Below are positions 28,619-37,782 of a stretch of DNA of 64,000 bases, in pieces (the stretch's first letter is position 1; every line of letters starts with the position of its first letter). The notes below the pieces were generated by a model, which worked only from the letters and a program-made list of their open reading frames with translations, did no database searches and was not told the DNA's origin. The position numbers and the translations under genes are program-made. The DNA comes from Chelonobacter oris. Its GTDB lineage: Bacteria > Pseudomonadota > Gammaproteobacteria > Enterobacterales > Pasteurellaceae. The stretch is taken from assembly GCF_000772535.1 (NCBI RefSeq), contig NZ_JSUM01000014.1, positions 1 to 64,000 on the forward strand, written 5' to 3'.

Positions 28619-29443
28619 ATGGATGCGCTAACTGAATTTTTTGCCCGTTTTAACTTCCGCAGCGATCTGTTTTTTAGTGATTTGCTTTGTCGACTCGGGG
28701 AATTTAACGAGCCGAATAAAAGCTATTTGCATATTGTACATGCCGGTGCTTTTGAATTGATATTCAGTAACCATCAACGCAAACGCATAACCGAACCCTG
28801 TGTGATTTTCTGCCCGAACAGCACATTGCACCGCCTTAATCCATTAGACGAAAACGGGATTACCGTTTCCTGCATCAGTTTTGATTTCGGCGAAGGGGTG
28901 AAGAACCCGCTCAATCAAGCGCTGGCGGAGTGCGTGCTGATGCCGCTCGACAACTGCCCGGAATTATTGGCGGTCGGTGCGGCGGTTTATCAGGAATATC
29001 AGGCTGAGAAAGCGGGCAAACCGATTGCCGTCCACCATTTATGCAGCTATTTTTTAATTCGAATCATTCGCTACGGGTTGGAAAAACAGCAATTAACCGC
29101 CGGATTTTTAAACGGGTTGAGCGACAATAAATTAAGCAAACTGCTGACCGCACTTCATCAACATCCGGCGCACCCGTGGCAGCTGGAAAACATGGCGGAA
29201 TTAGCTGCGATGTCCCGCTCAAACTTCTCGGCTTACTTTAAAAAAGTATTGGGCATTTCCGCTTTGGATTACCTGACGCAATGGCGCCTGACGATAGCCC
29301 AGCGCAAAATGCGGTCCGGCACCCCGATTGCCATTGTCGCCGAAGAGGTCGGCTATCAGTATGCCAGCGCCTTCACCCGTGTTTTCACCGCCAAAATCGG
29401 CATGTCGCCGTTAAAATGGCTGGCAAAATATCAAGGAAATTAA
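28619..29443 (+). CDS. AraC-family transcriptional regulator
   Basis: 274 aa from ATG 28619 with GAGGAA upstream; an upstream in-frame extension is not supported. The N-terminal cupin-like sensor domain (residues 10-130: SYLHIVHAGAFELIF, ITEPCVIFCPNSTLHRLNP) resembles AraC proteins of the 'cupin_6' group. The C-terminal double helix-turn-helix has WQLENMAELAAMSRSNFSAYFKKVLG and the second motif PIAIVAEEVGYQYASAFTRVFTAKIGMSPLKWL. It is divergently placed with the exported cysteine hydrolase and followed after 9 nt by the thioredoxin-like gene. Confidence 0.88.
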   Translation: MDALTEFFARFNFRSDLFFSDLLCRLGEFNEPNKSYLHIVHAGAFELIFSNHQRKRITEPCVIFCPNSTLHRLNPLDENGITVSCISFDFGEGVKNPLNQALAECVLMPLDNCPELLAVGAAVYQEYQAEKAGKPIAVHHLCSYFLIRIIRYGLEKQQLTAGFLNGLSDNKLSKLLTALHQHPAHPWQLENMAELAAMSRSNFSAYFKKVLGISALDYLTQWRLTIAQRKMRSGTPIAIVAEEVGYQYASAFTRVFTAKIGMSPLKWLAKYQGN

Positions 29444-29452
29444 CCGTACCCC

Positions 29453-29959
29453 ATGAAACTCAACATCCGAAAACTTGCAAAAAACGCGCTTGCCCTGTTT
29501 TTAACCGTCATCGTGATGAGTGTGATTGTCGATTGGCTGCGCAAACCGCAAGTACCGAATCATGCCGATACCACCGCACTTTATGATCTGCACAACCAAC
29601 CGTTTTTTTTGGCGCAACTCGGCTATGATCGCCCCGCCATCCTCTATTTTTGGGGAAGCTGGTGCGGTTATTGCCGCTATACTTCGCCGGCTATCGATAG
29701 CCTCGCCGCCGACGGCGTAGCGGTTGTCAGCATTGCCCTGCGTTCGGGCGATCGGCAGACCGTACAGGCTTATTTGGACGAACACGGCTACCGCTTTACC
29801 ACCGTTAATGATCCCGATGGCGAAATCGCCAAGCAATGGCAGGTTTCCGTCACGCCGACGATTATCATCTTTGATCAGGGAAAAATGGCATTCTCCACCA
29901 GTGGTTTAAGCACCTATTGGGGATTAAAAGTGCGGTTATGGCTCGCCGAGTGGTTTTAA
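29453..29959 (+). CDS. Membrane-anchored thioredoxin-like protein disulfide oxidoreductase
   Basis: 168 aa. One N-terminal membrane anchor (residues 10-28, NALALFLTVIVMSVIVDWL), then a TlpA/ScsD-like thioredoxin fold in the periplasm. The active site is WGSWCGYCRYTSPAI (Cys-Gly-Tyr-Cys), and the cis-Pro motif is VSVTPTIIIFD. This matches the ScsD-like 'protein disulfide oxidoreductase' group. It begins 9 nt after the AraC gene, so probably shares its transcript. A role in keeping exported cysteines, such as that of the neighbouring hydrolase, in the right redox state is speculation. Confidence 0.85.
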   Translation: MKLNIRKLAKNALALFLTVIVMSVIVDWLRKPQVPNHADTTALYDLHNQPFFLAQLGYDRPAILYFWGSWCGYCRYTSPAIDSLAADGVAVVSIALRSGDRQTVQAYLDEHGYRFTTVNDPDGEIAKQWQVSVTPTIIIFDQGKMAFSTSGLSTYWGLKVRLWLAEWF

Positions 29960-30106
29960 GCAAAGAATTTGAAGCCTATCGCAATTCCGGCAACAAATCC
30001 TATTCAAAAAATCCGCCTCTTGCTATGTTAATCGGTGTAATCCGCTGCCAAACGGGGTTACGGGATCATCAAATGCATTCCCCATAAACTGACGGGAGGT
30101 TTTCTT

Positions 30107-31456
30107 ATGAGTGGTTTCGGTCTGGTCATTCTTTTGATTGCGGGGATTTTATTTATCGTTATCTCCACCGCAAAATACAAGCTACACCCTTTCATTGCGC
30201 TATTGCTCACCGCCTACGCCATTGCCCTGTTCTCCGGCCTGCCGATTGCCGACACGGTCAAAACCATCACCACCGGCTTTGGCGGTATTTTGGCTTATAT
30301 CGGCATCGTTATCGTTCTGGGAACGATTATCGGCACGATTCTGGAAAAAACCGGCGCGGCAATTGCTATGGCGGATTTTGTTCTGAGCAAAATCGGGCGG
30401 CAGCGTCCGGTGCTTGCTATGAGTATTATCGGCTATATTGTCTCCATTCCGGTTTTTTGTGATTCGGGATTCGTGATTTTGTCTTCGCTGAAGAAATCGC
30501 TGATCCGCCAAACCGGTAAATCGGCGGTTGCCATGTCTGTTGCGCTGGCAACCGGTTTGTACGCCACCCACACCTTAGTGCCGCCGACACCGGGGCCGAT
30601 TGCGGCCGCCGGCAATTTGCACGTGGAAAATTTAGGATTAGTGATCCTGTTCGGACTGGTCATCGCCCTGTTTGCCGCCGCTGCCGGCTATTTATACGCC
30701 GAATGGGCGGGCAAGCGCTATCGCTGTGCGCAAGACGACTTGCCGAAGCTGGCGGACGATGAAGAGATTCAGACGCTCTACAAACATATTCCGTCAACCT
30801 TGAATGCCTTTTTACCGATTATCGTGCCGATTGCGTTGATCGCCTTTGCCTCGCTGCTGAAGTTGCTGTTCGCCGGTGCTGATAATCCGCTGTTAACCTA
30901 TGTCTATTTCTTCGGCGAACCGGTCACGGCACTGCTTATCGGGCTGTTTTTCTCCGCCCGCCTATTGCCCGAATGGAGCAAAACCACGTTGAACGACTGG
31001 ATTGGGCAGGCTGTACGCGATTCCGGCAGTATTCTGATTATCACCGCAGCCGGCGGTGCATTAGGCGGTGTTTTAAAAGCCAGCGGCATCGGTGATTATT
31101 TGGGGTCGGTGTTACAAGGCATGAGCTTGGGCATTCTGGTGCCGTTTATTATCGCCGCCGCCTTAAAAACCGCACAAGGCTCTTCCACGACCGCACTTGT
31201 GGTTACCTCCACTATCATTTATCCGCTGCTGCAACCGCTCGGGCTGGACAGCGCAATCGGTTCGGTATTGGCAATTATGGCGATCGGTGCCGGCGCCATG
31301 ACGGTTTCCCACGCCAACGACAGCTTTTTCTGGGTTGTGGCCGAATTCAGTGAAATGGATGTGGCAACCGCCTATAAATCCCAAACGATTGCAACCTTAG
31401 TGCAAGGGCTGGTGACCATTGTCATCGTCGCCATTCTGGCTTGGATTTTACTGTAA
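30107..31456 (+). CDS. GntP-family gluconate:H+ symporter-like permease
   Basis: 449 aa, about 12-14 membrane helices; ATG 30107 with GGGAGGT upstream. GntP-family marks include GFGGILAYIGIVIVLGTIIGTILEKTGAA, SIPVFCDSGFVILSSLKKSL, THTLVPPTPGPIAAAGNL and SHANDSFFWVVAEFS near the end. The family imports gluconate or related hydroxy acids (idonate, fructuronate, glycerate, 2-keto derivatives). No gluconate kinase or dehydrogenase adjoins it, so the substrate is not settled by context. Confidence 0.9.
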   Translation: MSGFGLVILLIAGILFIVISTAKYKLHPFIALLLTAYAIALFSGLPIADTVKTITTGFGGILAYIGIVIVLGTIIGTILEKTGAAIAMADFVLSKIGRQRPVLAMSIIGYIVSIPVFCDSGFVILSSLKKSLIRQTGKSAVAMSVALATGLYATHTLVPPTPGPIAAAGNLHVENLGLVILFGLVIALFAAAAGYLYAEWAGKRYRCAQDDLPKLADDEEIQTLYKHIPSTLNAFLPIIVPIALIAFASLLKLLFAGADNPLLTYVYFFGEPVTALLIGLFFSARLLPEWSKTTLNDWIGQAVRDSGSILIITAAGGALGGVLKASGIGDYLGSVLQGMSLGILVPFIIAAALKTAQGSSTTALVVTSTIIYPLLQPLGLDSAIGSVLAIMAIGAGAMTVSHANDSFFWVVAEFSEMDVATAYKSQTIATLVQGLVTIVIVAILAWILL

Positions 31457-31468
31457 GTCGAACGGCAT

Positions 31469-31498
31469 ACCGCACTTTTAGCCGAAAAGTGCGGTTTT
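31469..31498 (+). terminator. Paired uptake-sequence terminator after the GntP permease gene
   Basis: ACCGCACTTTT-AGCCG-AAAAGTGCGGT followed by TTTT; both arms are uptake sequences. It also lies at the end of the convergent DUF924 gene. Confidence 0.8.
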
Positions 31499-31503
31499 GC
31501 ACG

Positions 31504-32055
31504 TCAAAAAGACGACCTCGCCTGAGTCAGAAAGTCGATTTCTGCCGGCGTTGAAATACGGTCTAAAACGGCATTGCGATGCGGATAACGACCGAAGCGA
31601 TCAATAATCGCTTTGTGTCGCCATTCAAAATCCAGTGTCTCGGCATCGTTCAATGCCTCAAACAGCGGAATCGCCTGTTGATGGATCACCTTGGATTCAC
31701 TGTGCATATACGGCATCAGAACAAATTTTCGCTGCAACGGGGCAAGTGCGGTATAGTCGGGTTGTTTTACCGCCTCTTGCGCCAATGCCAGCGCCATCGC
31801 ATCCTGACTGAATGCACGCGGCGTGTTGCGAAACAGATTACGCGAGAGCTGATCCAGCACGATAATTTCGGCTAAACGCCCCGCCATCGTCTCACGCCAG
31901 CCTGCACATTCCCCCATAACGGCTGCCGTCAGCGTATTTTCAAACGATTTACAGCGGCGATCAAAGGCATCACTTTTGACAAACCAACACGGCATGACTG
32001 CGTCACTGAACCAAAAATCCAACACCTGTTGTGCGCTTTGATGCGTTTCTTGCAT
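31504..32055 (-). CDS. DUF924 family protein
   Basis: 183 aa, the usual length. It has the family pattern VLDFWFSDAVMPCWFVKSDAFDRRC, LAEIIVLDQLSRNLFRNTPRAFSQD, FVLMPYMHSESKVIHQQAIPLFE and the end-motif RFGRYPHRNAVLDRISTPAEIDFL. These proteins are TPR-like helical bundles of unknown biochemical role. ATG 32055. It is convergent with the GntP permease gene and divergent from the kefC-like gene. Confidence 0.88.
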   Translation of the reverse strand: MQETHQSAQQVLDFWFSDAVMPCWFVKSDAFDRRCKSFENTLTAAVMGECAGWRETMAGRLAEIIVLDQLSRNLFRNTPRAFSQDAMALALAQEAVKQPDYTALAPLQRKFVLMPYMHSESKVIHQQAIPLFEALNDAETLDFEWRHKAIIDRFGRYPHRNAVLDRISTPAEIDFLTQARSSF

Positions 32056-32170
32056 ATTATTCCTCCATGTCGGTTAAAACGTTCTGTATTATTTAAAAAA
32101 ATTTCAATATTTTTGTCAAAATAATGCTTAAATAGAAGAGCGTTATTTTACTGTTTAAAAAGGACAAGAT

Positions 32171-33949
32171 ATGGCTGTTGAACATGCGTCAAGCCCGTTA
32201 TTGCCGGTCGTCATTCTCCTGACGGCCGGTGTTTTGGCAGTACCGATTTTCAAACGTCTGGGATTGGGCGCGGTATTGGGTTATTTTTGTGCCGGCATTT
32301 TGATTGGGCCGCACGTTTTCAGTTTTTTTGACGATCCCGAACAAATTTTACATCTCGCCGAATTGGGCGTGGTAATGTTTCTGTTTATTATCGGGCTCGA
32401 AATGCGGCCGAGCAAGCTGTGGCAAATGCGAAGTCAAATTTTCGGACTGGGCGCCGCCCAAGTGGTGGTGTGTACCGCACTGTTGACATTAATTGGCGTT
32501 TTAGTATTGGATTTGCGTCAAGAAATTGCATTTGTCGGTGCTGCCGGATTTGTTTTGTCGTCGACGGCGGTTGTGATGCAAATGCTGGCGGAGCGGGGGG
32601 AAGCCAATACCCCCGGCGGACAGCAGGCGCTGTCGATTTTGTTACTGGAAGATTTGGCGATTGTGCCGATGTTGGCAGTCGTTGCCTTTCTCAGCCCGAA
32701 TCATAGTGCCGAGAGCGGTGTGAATTGGGGCAGTATCTGTCTTGCCGTGACCGCACTTTCAATTTTGATTGCCGCCGGAAAATGGCTGCTGAATCCGTTA
32801 TTTGCCATTCTCGCAGCGGCAAAAGCACGGGAAGTGATGACCGCTGCCGCCCTGCTGGTCGTACTCGGTTCGGCATTTTTGATGGAAATCAGCGGCCTAT
32901 CGATGGCGATGGGGGCATTTTTAGCCGGCGTGCTATTGTCCGAATCCAGTTATCGCCATCAAATTGAAGCCGATATTGAGCCGTTTAAAGGGATTTTGCT
33001 CGGGCTGTTTTTCCTTGCCGTCGGTATGTCGCTGAACCTCAATCTCATTGCCGAAAGCTGGGGCATGGTAGCGTTGGCTGTGATTGCTTTTATGCTGACC
33101 AAAGCCGTCGGGATCTATGCTATAGCCCGTCTGTTTAAATCCTGCCACCGTCAGGCTTTACTACGTACCGCTATGTTCGCACAAGGCGGCGAATTCGCCT
33201 TTGTACTGTATGCCGCCGCCGTCACCAGCGGGTTAATGGATTCCCAATCCAACGCCCTGCTGTCGGCTGCGGTCATTTTGTCAATGGCCTTAACGCCGTT
33301 GGTCATGCTCGCCGTGGATCGTTTTCTGCCGGAAGAAACCATTTCACTCGATGGTTTGCAACGGCCTGAAAACTTGAGTGATGAAGTGTTGGTGATCGGT
33401 TTCGGCCGTTTCGGACAAATCGCCAGTCAGGCGCTGTTAAGTCGCGGCATGGCGCTGGCCATTATTGACAATGATCCGCTGAGAATCAGAGAAGCGCGTA
33501 AATTCGGCCGTCATATTTACTTCGGTGACGGCACGCATTTGGATATTCTGCACTCGTCCGGAGCGGCTGATGCGCATGCGATCATGGTTTGTATTGATGA
33601 CAAACACGCTACCGATCATATTGTAGATTTGGTACAAAGCAGTTTTCCGAATACCAAACTGATTGTGCGGGCATGGGATCGTCGCCATTATATCGAACTG
33701 ATTAACAAGGGTGTAGACAATGTGGTGCGCGAAAGTGCGGCGGCAGCCTTTGAACTCGGTGAGAAAACGTTATTGGCACTGGGCGTGGAAAAAGAAGAAG
33801 CGGAGCGGATCACGCGTGATATGCGCCTGCGTGATGACGATTTATTGTGTGAACAGGTTTCGGGCAGAATCGATATGCGCCACTATACCCCAGAACCACA
33901 ACCGTTAACCGAACATAAAGTTGAGGCGGTCGATGCGCCGCTAAGCTGA
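32171..33949 (+). CDS. kefC: Glutathione-regulated K+ efflux antiporter (KefB/KefC type)
   Basis: 592 aa. Residues 1-385 form a CPA2 cation:proton antiporter with about 12 helices (GYFCAGILIGPHVFSFF, GLEMRPSKLWQMRS, DLAIVPMLAVVAF, AVGMSLNLNL, AQGGEFAFVLYAAAV). Residues about 398-520 form a KTN/RCK NAD-binding domain (VLVIGFGRFGQIASQALL, FGDGTHLDILHSSGA). It releases K+ and acidifies the cytoplasm when glutathione adducts form, protecting against electrophiles. Whether it is KefB or KefC cannot be told; Pasteurellaceae usually have one. No kefF/kefG oxidoreductase gene adjoins it. Confidence 0.88.
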   Translation: MAVEHASSPLLPVVILLTAGVLAVPIFKRLGLGAVLGYFCAGILIGPHVFSFFDDPEQILHLAELGVVMFLFIIGLEMRPSKLWQMRSQIFGLGAAQVVVCTALLTLIGVLVLDLRQEIAFVGAAGFVLSSTAVVMQMLAERGEANTPGGQQALSILLLEDLAIVPMLAVVAFLSPNHSAESGVNWGSICLAVTALSILIAAGKWLLNPLFAILAAAKAREVMTAAALLVVLGSAFLMEISGLSMAMGAFLAGVLLSESSYRHQIEADIEPFKGILLGLFFLAVGMSLNLNLIAESWGMVALAVIAFMLTKAVGIYAIARLFKSCHRQALLRTAMFAQGGEFAFVLYAAAVTSGLMDSQSNALLSAAVILSMALTPLVMLAVDRFLPEETISLDGLQRPENLSDEVLVIGFGRFGQIASQALLSRGMALAIIDNDPLRIREARKFGRHIYFGDGTHLDILHSSGAADAHAIMVCIDDKHATDHIVDLVQSSFPNTKLIVRAWDRRHYIELINKGVDNVVRESAAAAFELGEKTLLALGVEKEEAERITRDMRLRDDDLLCEQVSGRIDMRHYTPEPQPLTEHKVEAVDAPLS

Positions 33950-34001
33950 TGCGTTCGATCTCTTCCCGTGTATAAGCGTACACGGGAACCAGACCGCACT
34001 T

Positions 34002-35525
34002 TTATAACTTCAGCTTTCTGACCACTTGTTTCGATTTTGCCAGAAACGCCTTGCGCTCTTTCGCCGGCAATCCGGTATTACTGCCCGGCAGTTTCACCGT
34101 CATCGGATTGACCGGACGGTCATTGATGTGAAATTCATAATGCAAGTGCGGTCCGGTCGAGCGGCCTGTGTTGCCGGAGAGCGCAATTCTTGCACCGCGT
34201 TTGACTTGCTGCCCCGGTTTGACCAAGGCTCTGCTCAGGTGCATATAAACCGTTTTATAATTACGTCCGTGCCGCAACACAATATAACGCCCGGCGCCGT
34301 TAGCCTGATACGCCACTTTGATCACTTCCCCGTCTGACGGTGCGATAATCGGCGTGCCGACCGGAATCGAGAAATCTACCCCTTTATGCGGCGCAATCCG
34401 CCTTGTAACCGGATGACGACGCGCCGGATTAAAATGCGATGAAATTTTCGGTTGTCTGGTTAACGGATAGCGGGCAAAACCACGCCCCAAGGTTTCCCCG
34501 TTGACATTAAAATATGCCCCGTTTGCCGCTTGGATAGCATAATAACTCTTGCCAGCATGGACAATGTGAATCGCATCGACCCTCGCCTGTCCCGTCAGTT
34601 TGTCGCCCAGATATTCGCGATCCATCAGAATGGCAAACTTGTCGCCTTTGCGTAGTTTTTTCATGCTGACTTGCCACTGCAACGCTGTCGCCAGTTGATT
34701 GATCTGCCGTGCCGAAATGCCGTGGCGGCTCAAGCTGTTGGAAAACGATCCTTGAATTTGCCCCTTAATCACTTCGGTTTTCCAAACACTTTGTTTTTTC
34801 AACACCTGTCTTTTATAGCTGCCGTCCGACTGACGTTCATAAATTCGCTCTTCCTTATCGGAAACCAGCCAATTCATATACTGCAATTGATCATTTTTAT
34901 TTAGAATCCAATAAAACTGCTGTCCTGCCTTTAATGTTTTTAATTCGGGAAAGGCGCTGATCAACTCGCTGCTGACCGTCGGTTCCAAACCTGACTGATC
35001 CAAAATATCTTTTAATTGCTGGCCGCCGACCACCGTTTCGCTAAACTGATTATGGATCCGCCATGCTTCATCGGCAGCATCAAGCAGAATATCAAGTGCG
35101 CTTTGCGCCGCTTCGGGCAAATATTCGGTATCCGTCCCCAAGCCGCTTTCGTCAACGGAGCCGGGTTCCACTTCATCATCTTGATGGGACAGTTCGTCAT
35201 CATAAGACGTGGCGCTCGGATCTTCTTCCTCTCTGTTTGCAGAAGCCGTGCCGACCGCACTTTCAGTCGGAGCCGTCTGCATGCCGCCACTTTCCTGAGC
35301 TGGCACTGCCGTAACTGAGGGATCGGATTGAATCGGTTGATACGCCGATTCCTCACCTTGCTGGCGCTGCAGATATTCCGTGGACGGATCTTGTGTAACA
35401 CGGCTATCGTTCGGCAACAGAAAATACAAGGCGATGCCCCACAGCAACACGAACAGTGCCAAAAACACTATTTTTCGGTTACGGGCACGCCTCTTTCTGT
35501 CTCTGGCTAAAATAACACTTTTCAC
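34002..35525 (-). CDS. mepM: Murein DD-endopeptidase, M23 family (MepM type)
   Basis: 507 aa, start GTG 35525 (weak ribosome site). One membrane helix at residues 20-38 ([20 protein letters not shown]). A long acidic, disordered stretch spans residues 45-135, then an OapA/LysM-like region at about 155-240. The C-terminal zinc peptidase domain has [14 protein letters not shown] (first His and Asp), [24 protein letters not shown] (HLH) and [16 protein letters not shown]. It cleaves D-Ala-mDAP crosslinks to let new peptidoglycan strands insert. It lies next to znuCB on the opposite strand, as in E. coli. Confidence 0.9.
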   Translation of the reverse strand: MKSVILARDRKRRARNRKIVFLALFVLLWGIALYFLLPNDSRVTQDPSTEYLQRQQGEESAYQPIQSDPSVTAVPAQESGGMQTAPTESAVGTASANREEEDPSATSYDDELSHQDDEVEPGSVDESGLGTDTEYLPEAAQSALDILLDAADEAWRIHNQFSETVVGGQQLKDILDQSGLEPTVSSELISAFPELKTLKAGQQFYWILNKNDQLQYMNWLVSDKEERIYERQSDGSYKRQVLKKQSVWKTEVIKGQIQGSFSNSLSRHGISARQINQLATALQWQVSMKKLRKGDKFAILMDREYLGDKLTGQARVDAIHIVHAGKSYYAIQAANGAYFNVNGETLGRGFARYPLTRQPKISSHFNPARRHPVTRRIAPHKGVDFSIPVGTPIIAPSDGEVIKVAYQANGAGRYIVLRHGRNYKTVYMHLSRALVKPGQQVKRGARIALSGNTGRSTGPHLHYEFHINDRPVNPMTVKLPGSNTGLPAKERKAFLAKSKQVVRKLKL

Positions 35526-35915
35526 TATGGCCGATTCTTACACTCTTGTTTTATTGGTCGGTATTTTAACCTGTGGGCGATGAATTTCCGTGCAACAACC
35601 CTCACTCATGGCGATAAACACGGAAGCATGGTTGTGAGACAGTAAAAAGATTCAAAAAGTTCGCACCGCTTTGGTTGTTTGCCGATTAAAACAGCAATCA
35701 TAATACGTATCCTTTTAATCTCGTTGCTTAGGGGCTGGTCTGTTCACATTTCGTGAAATCTTGTGGACGCGTTGAATTCCTTTTCAATCCCATAAAGCGG
35801 CTTTTTGTCTACATATTGCCGTGTGACGAATTGTGAACAGCCCCTATTGTACCCATCGGAAAAATCAGATATTCTGCTACTCTTTGGCTTACGCTTGTTA
35901 TTAAAGGCAATCATT
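35526..35915. other. Intergenic region between mepM and znuC
   Basis: 390 nt between divergent genes. The right half holds an IS/MITE-like element (35730-35845), listed separately. I see no clear Zur box of the GAAATGTTATA-type palindrome. The znuC start is set by AAAGG 8 nt before GTG 35916. Confidence 0.6.
35730..35845. mobile_element. MITE-like element or insertion-sequence remnant
   Basis: 116 bp bounded by imperfect terminal inverted repeats: AGGGGCTG(GTCTG)TTCACATTTCGTGA on the left, against the reverse complement of the right end, AGGGGCTGTTCACAATTCGTCA. Apart from a 5-bp insertion the arms match over about 20 bp. On the minus strand a short frame reads [14 protein letters not shown] to a TGA. 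No clear target-site duplication was found. The family is not identified. Confidence 0.5.
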
Positions 35916-36719
35916 GTGCTTGATACTCAGCAACAACCCCTGATCGAATTACAAAATATCTGCGTCAGTTTCGATTCGAAAATCGTCTTGGACAATATCA
36001 GCCTGCGTCTCTATCCCAACTCCGTCACGACGATTGTCGGCCCTAACGGCGGTGGAAAGTCAACGCTGTTGAAGGTCTTATTAAAGCTGATCCGCCCGAA
36101 TAGCGGCACGGTGAAATCGAAAGCCAAATTGCGGATCGGCTATGTACCGCAAAAAATTCACCTCGATCAAGCTTTACCGTTGACGGTAGCCAAATTTTTA
36201 TCCTTAAAACAGCACCTGAAATCGCAGCAGCTTGCGGAGATTCTGCAACGGCTGTCAATTCAGCGTCTGGCGCAGCAAAGTATGCATAAATTATCCGGCG
36301 GCGAAATGCAGCGTGTACTGTTGGCAAGGGCATTACTGAACCGTCCGGAATTACTGGTTCTGGACGAACCGGTACAGGGAGTCGATATTGCCGGACAGGC
36401 AGAACTTTACCAGCTTATCCGTGAAAGCAAAAACCGGATTGACTGTGCCGTGCTGATGGTCTCCCATGATTTGCATCTGGTCATGGCAAATACCGATCAG
36501 GTTCTGTGTATCAATCAACACCTCTGTTGCGCCGGCACACCGGAAACTGTATCGGAGCACCCTGATTTTATTCAATATTTTGGGGATCAATTTGCACAAA
36601 ACTTTGCACTTTACACCCATCACCATAATCATAAGCACAATTTGCACGGTGAGGTATGTTGCAGTTCGGCGTCGGTTTCGGCTCAGTGCCATCACGAGCA
36701 TTCACATGATCATCAGTAA
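35916..36719 (+). CDS. znuC: Zinc ABC transporter ATPase
   Basis: 267 aa from GTG 35916 (AAAGG 8 nt upstream); a longer frame into the MITE-like element is not credible. ABC signature parts: Walker [14 protein letters not shown]-loop YVPQKIHL, signature [15 protein letters not shown], Walker B LLVLDEP, H-loop VSHDL. It energises zinc import through ZnuB. The C-terminal tail is strikingly rich in His and Cys (THHHNHKHN ... CCSS ... [10 protein letters not shown]), which could bind zinc. znuB starts 11 nt later; no znuA binding-protein gene is nearby. Confidence 0.93.
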   Translation: MLDTQQQPLIELQNICVSFDSKIVLDNISLRLYPNSVTTIVGPNGGGKSTLLKVLLKLIRPNSGTVKSKAKLRIGYVPQKIHLDQALPLTVAKFLSLKQHLKSQQLAEILQRLSIQRLAQQSMHKLSGGEMQRVLLARALLNRPELLVLDEPVQGVDIAGQAELYQLIRESKNRIDCAVLMVSHDLHLVMANTDQVLCINQHLCCAGTPETVSEHPDFIQYFGDQFAQNFALYTHHHNHKHNLHGEVCCSSASVSAQCHHEHSHDHQ

Positions 36720-36730
36720 GAGGTTGTCTC

Positions 36731-37516
36731 ATGCTTGAAATTCTTCTGCCCGCTTGGATCTGCGGCATGGTTCTTTCCTTGATCAGTGCGCCGCTCGGTG
36801 CTTTCGTTGTTTGGCGTAAAATGTCGTATTTCGGCGATACGCTCTCGCACGCTTCCTTGCTGGGTGTGGCGCTCGGGTTATTACTGGAGATCAATCCCTA
36901 CTTTGCGATCATCGCTATGGTTTTGTTACTTGCCTGCCTGTTAGTCTGGTTGGAAAATTACACGACGTTCTCCGCCGATACACTGCTTGGCATTATCGCA
37001 CATAGCTCTCTTTCCTTGGGCGTTGTTGCCATTGCCCTGATGGACAATGTTCGGGTTGATCTGATTTCCTATCTGTTCGGTGATATTTTGGCCGTCGATT
37101 ATCATGATCTCTATTGGATTATTGCCGGGGCGGCGATCGTATTGCTGGTGTTAATCCGTTTTTGGAAACCGTTACTCTCAACCACCGTCAGCGCCGAACT
37201 GGCACAAATAGAAGGCATCAACACCCGCAAAATGCAAATTATCTTGATGCTGATAACCGCACTTACTATCGCCCTCAGTATGAAATTTGTCGGGGCGTTG
37301 ATCATCACTTCACTACTCATCATTCCGGCCGCCACCGCCCGACGTTTTGCCAAAACGCCCGAACAAATGGTCGTTATCGGCTATTTTGTCAGCTGTCTGG
37401 CCATTAGTCTGGGATTAGGGTTATCCGCACTTTACGATACCCCCGCCGGCCCGTCGGTGGTCATTGCCGCTTCAGGCTTATTTATGCTGTCGCTGTTCAA
37501 ATCAGAACAAAAATAA
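36731..37516 (+). CDS. znuB: Zinc ABC transporter permease
   Basis: 261 aa, 7-8 membrane helices. ABC-3 family marks: GAFVVWRKMSYFGDTLSHASLLGVALG, DTLLGIIAHSSLSLGVVAIAL, LFGDILAVD and the cytoplasmic EGINTRKMQIILMLI coupling region. It pairs with ZnuC (11-nt gap). The family also includes manganese permeases, but the mepM-znuCB neighbourhood and His-rich ZnuC favour zinc. Confidence 0.93.
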   Translation: MLEILLPAWICGMVLSLISAPLGAFVVWRKMSYFGDTLSHASLLGVALGLLLEINPYFAIIAMVLLLACLLVWLENYTTFSADTLLGIIAHSSLSLGVVAIALMDNVRVDLISYLFGDILAVDYHDLYWIIAGAAIVLLVLIRFWKPLLSTTVSAELAQIEGINTRKMQIILMLITALTIALSMKFVGALIITSLLIIPAATARRFAKTPEQMVVIGYFVSCLAISLGLGLSALYDTPAGPSVVIAASGLFMLSLFKSEQK

Positions 37517-37578
37517 CATTCTTCTAACCCACATTAATTATTTAAAAACCCTGTACGCCCGCTCTATGCAAGGTTGGT

Positions 37579-37602
37579 AAAAAGACGCTCTTCTGTCTTT
37601 TT
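37579..37602 (+). terminator. Weak terminator after znuB
   Basis: AAAAAGAC-GCTCTTCT-GTCTTTTTT; A/T-rich stem with a T run, about 60 nt after the stop. Confidence 0.5.
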
Positions 37603-37782
37603 TCAATCGTTGCGTTCTCCGTTTATTCCTGGTTATGCAATAAGTCGCCGACTTTTTTGTTATACCTGTCACGCTTTCAATTTTTCTCAACCATGCCTGA
37701 GGGTTTGTGTATTTCTCGTGATTGCCGATTCCGCTATTTTAAGTTCAGGCAAACAAACAGAATCAATCAACAGGAGAGACTT

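Noticed and set aside
35805-35915. N-terminal extension of znuC
   Set aside because: The 37 extra codons are translated MITE-like and promoter DNA; GTG 35916 has a good ribosome site.
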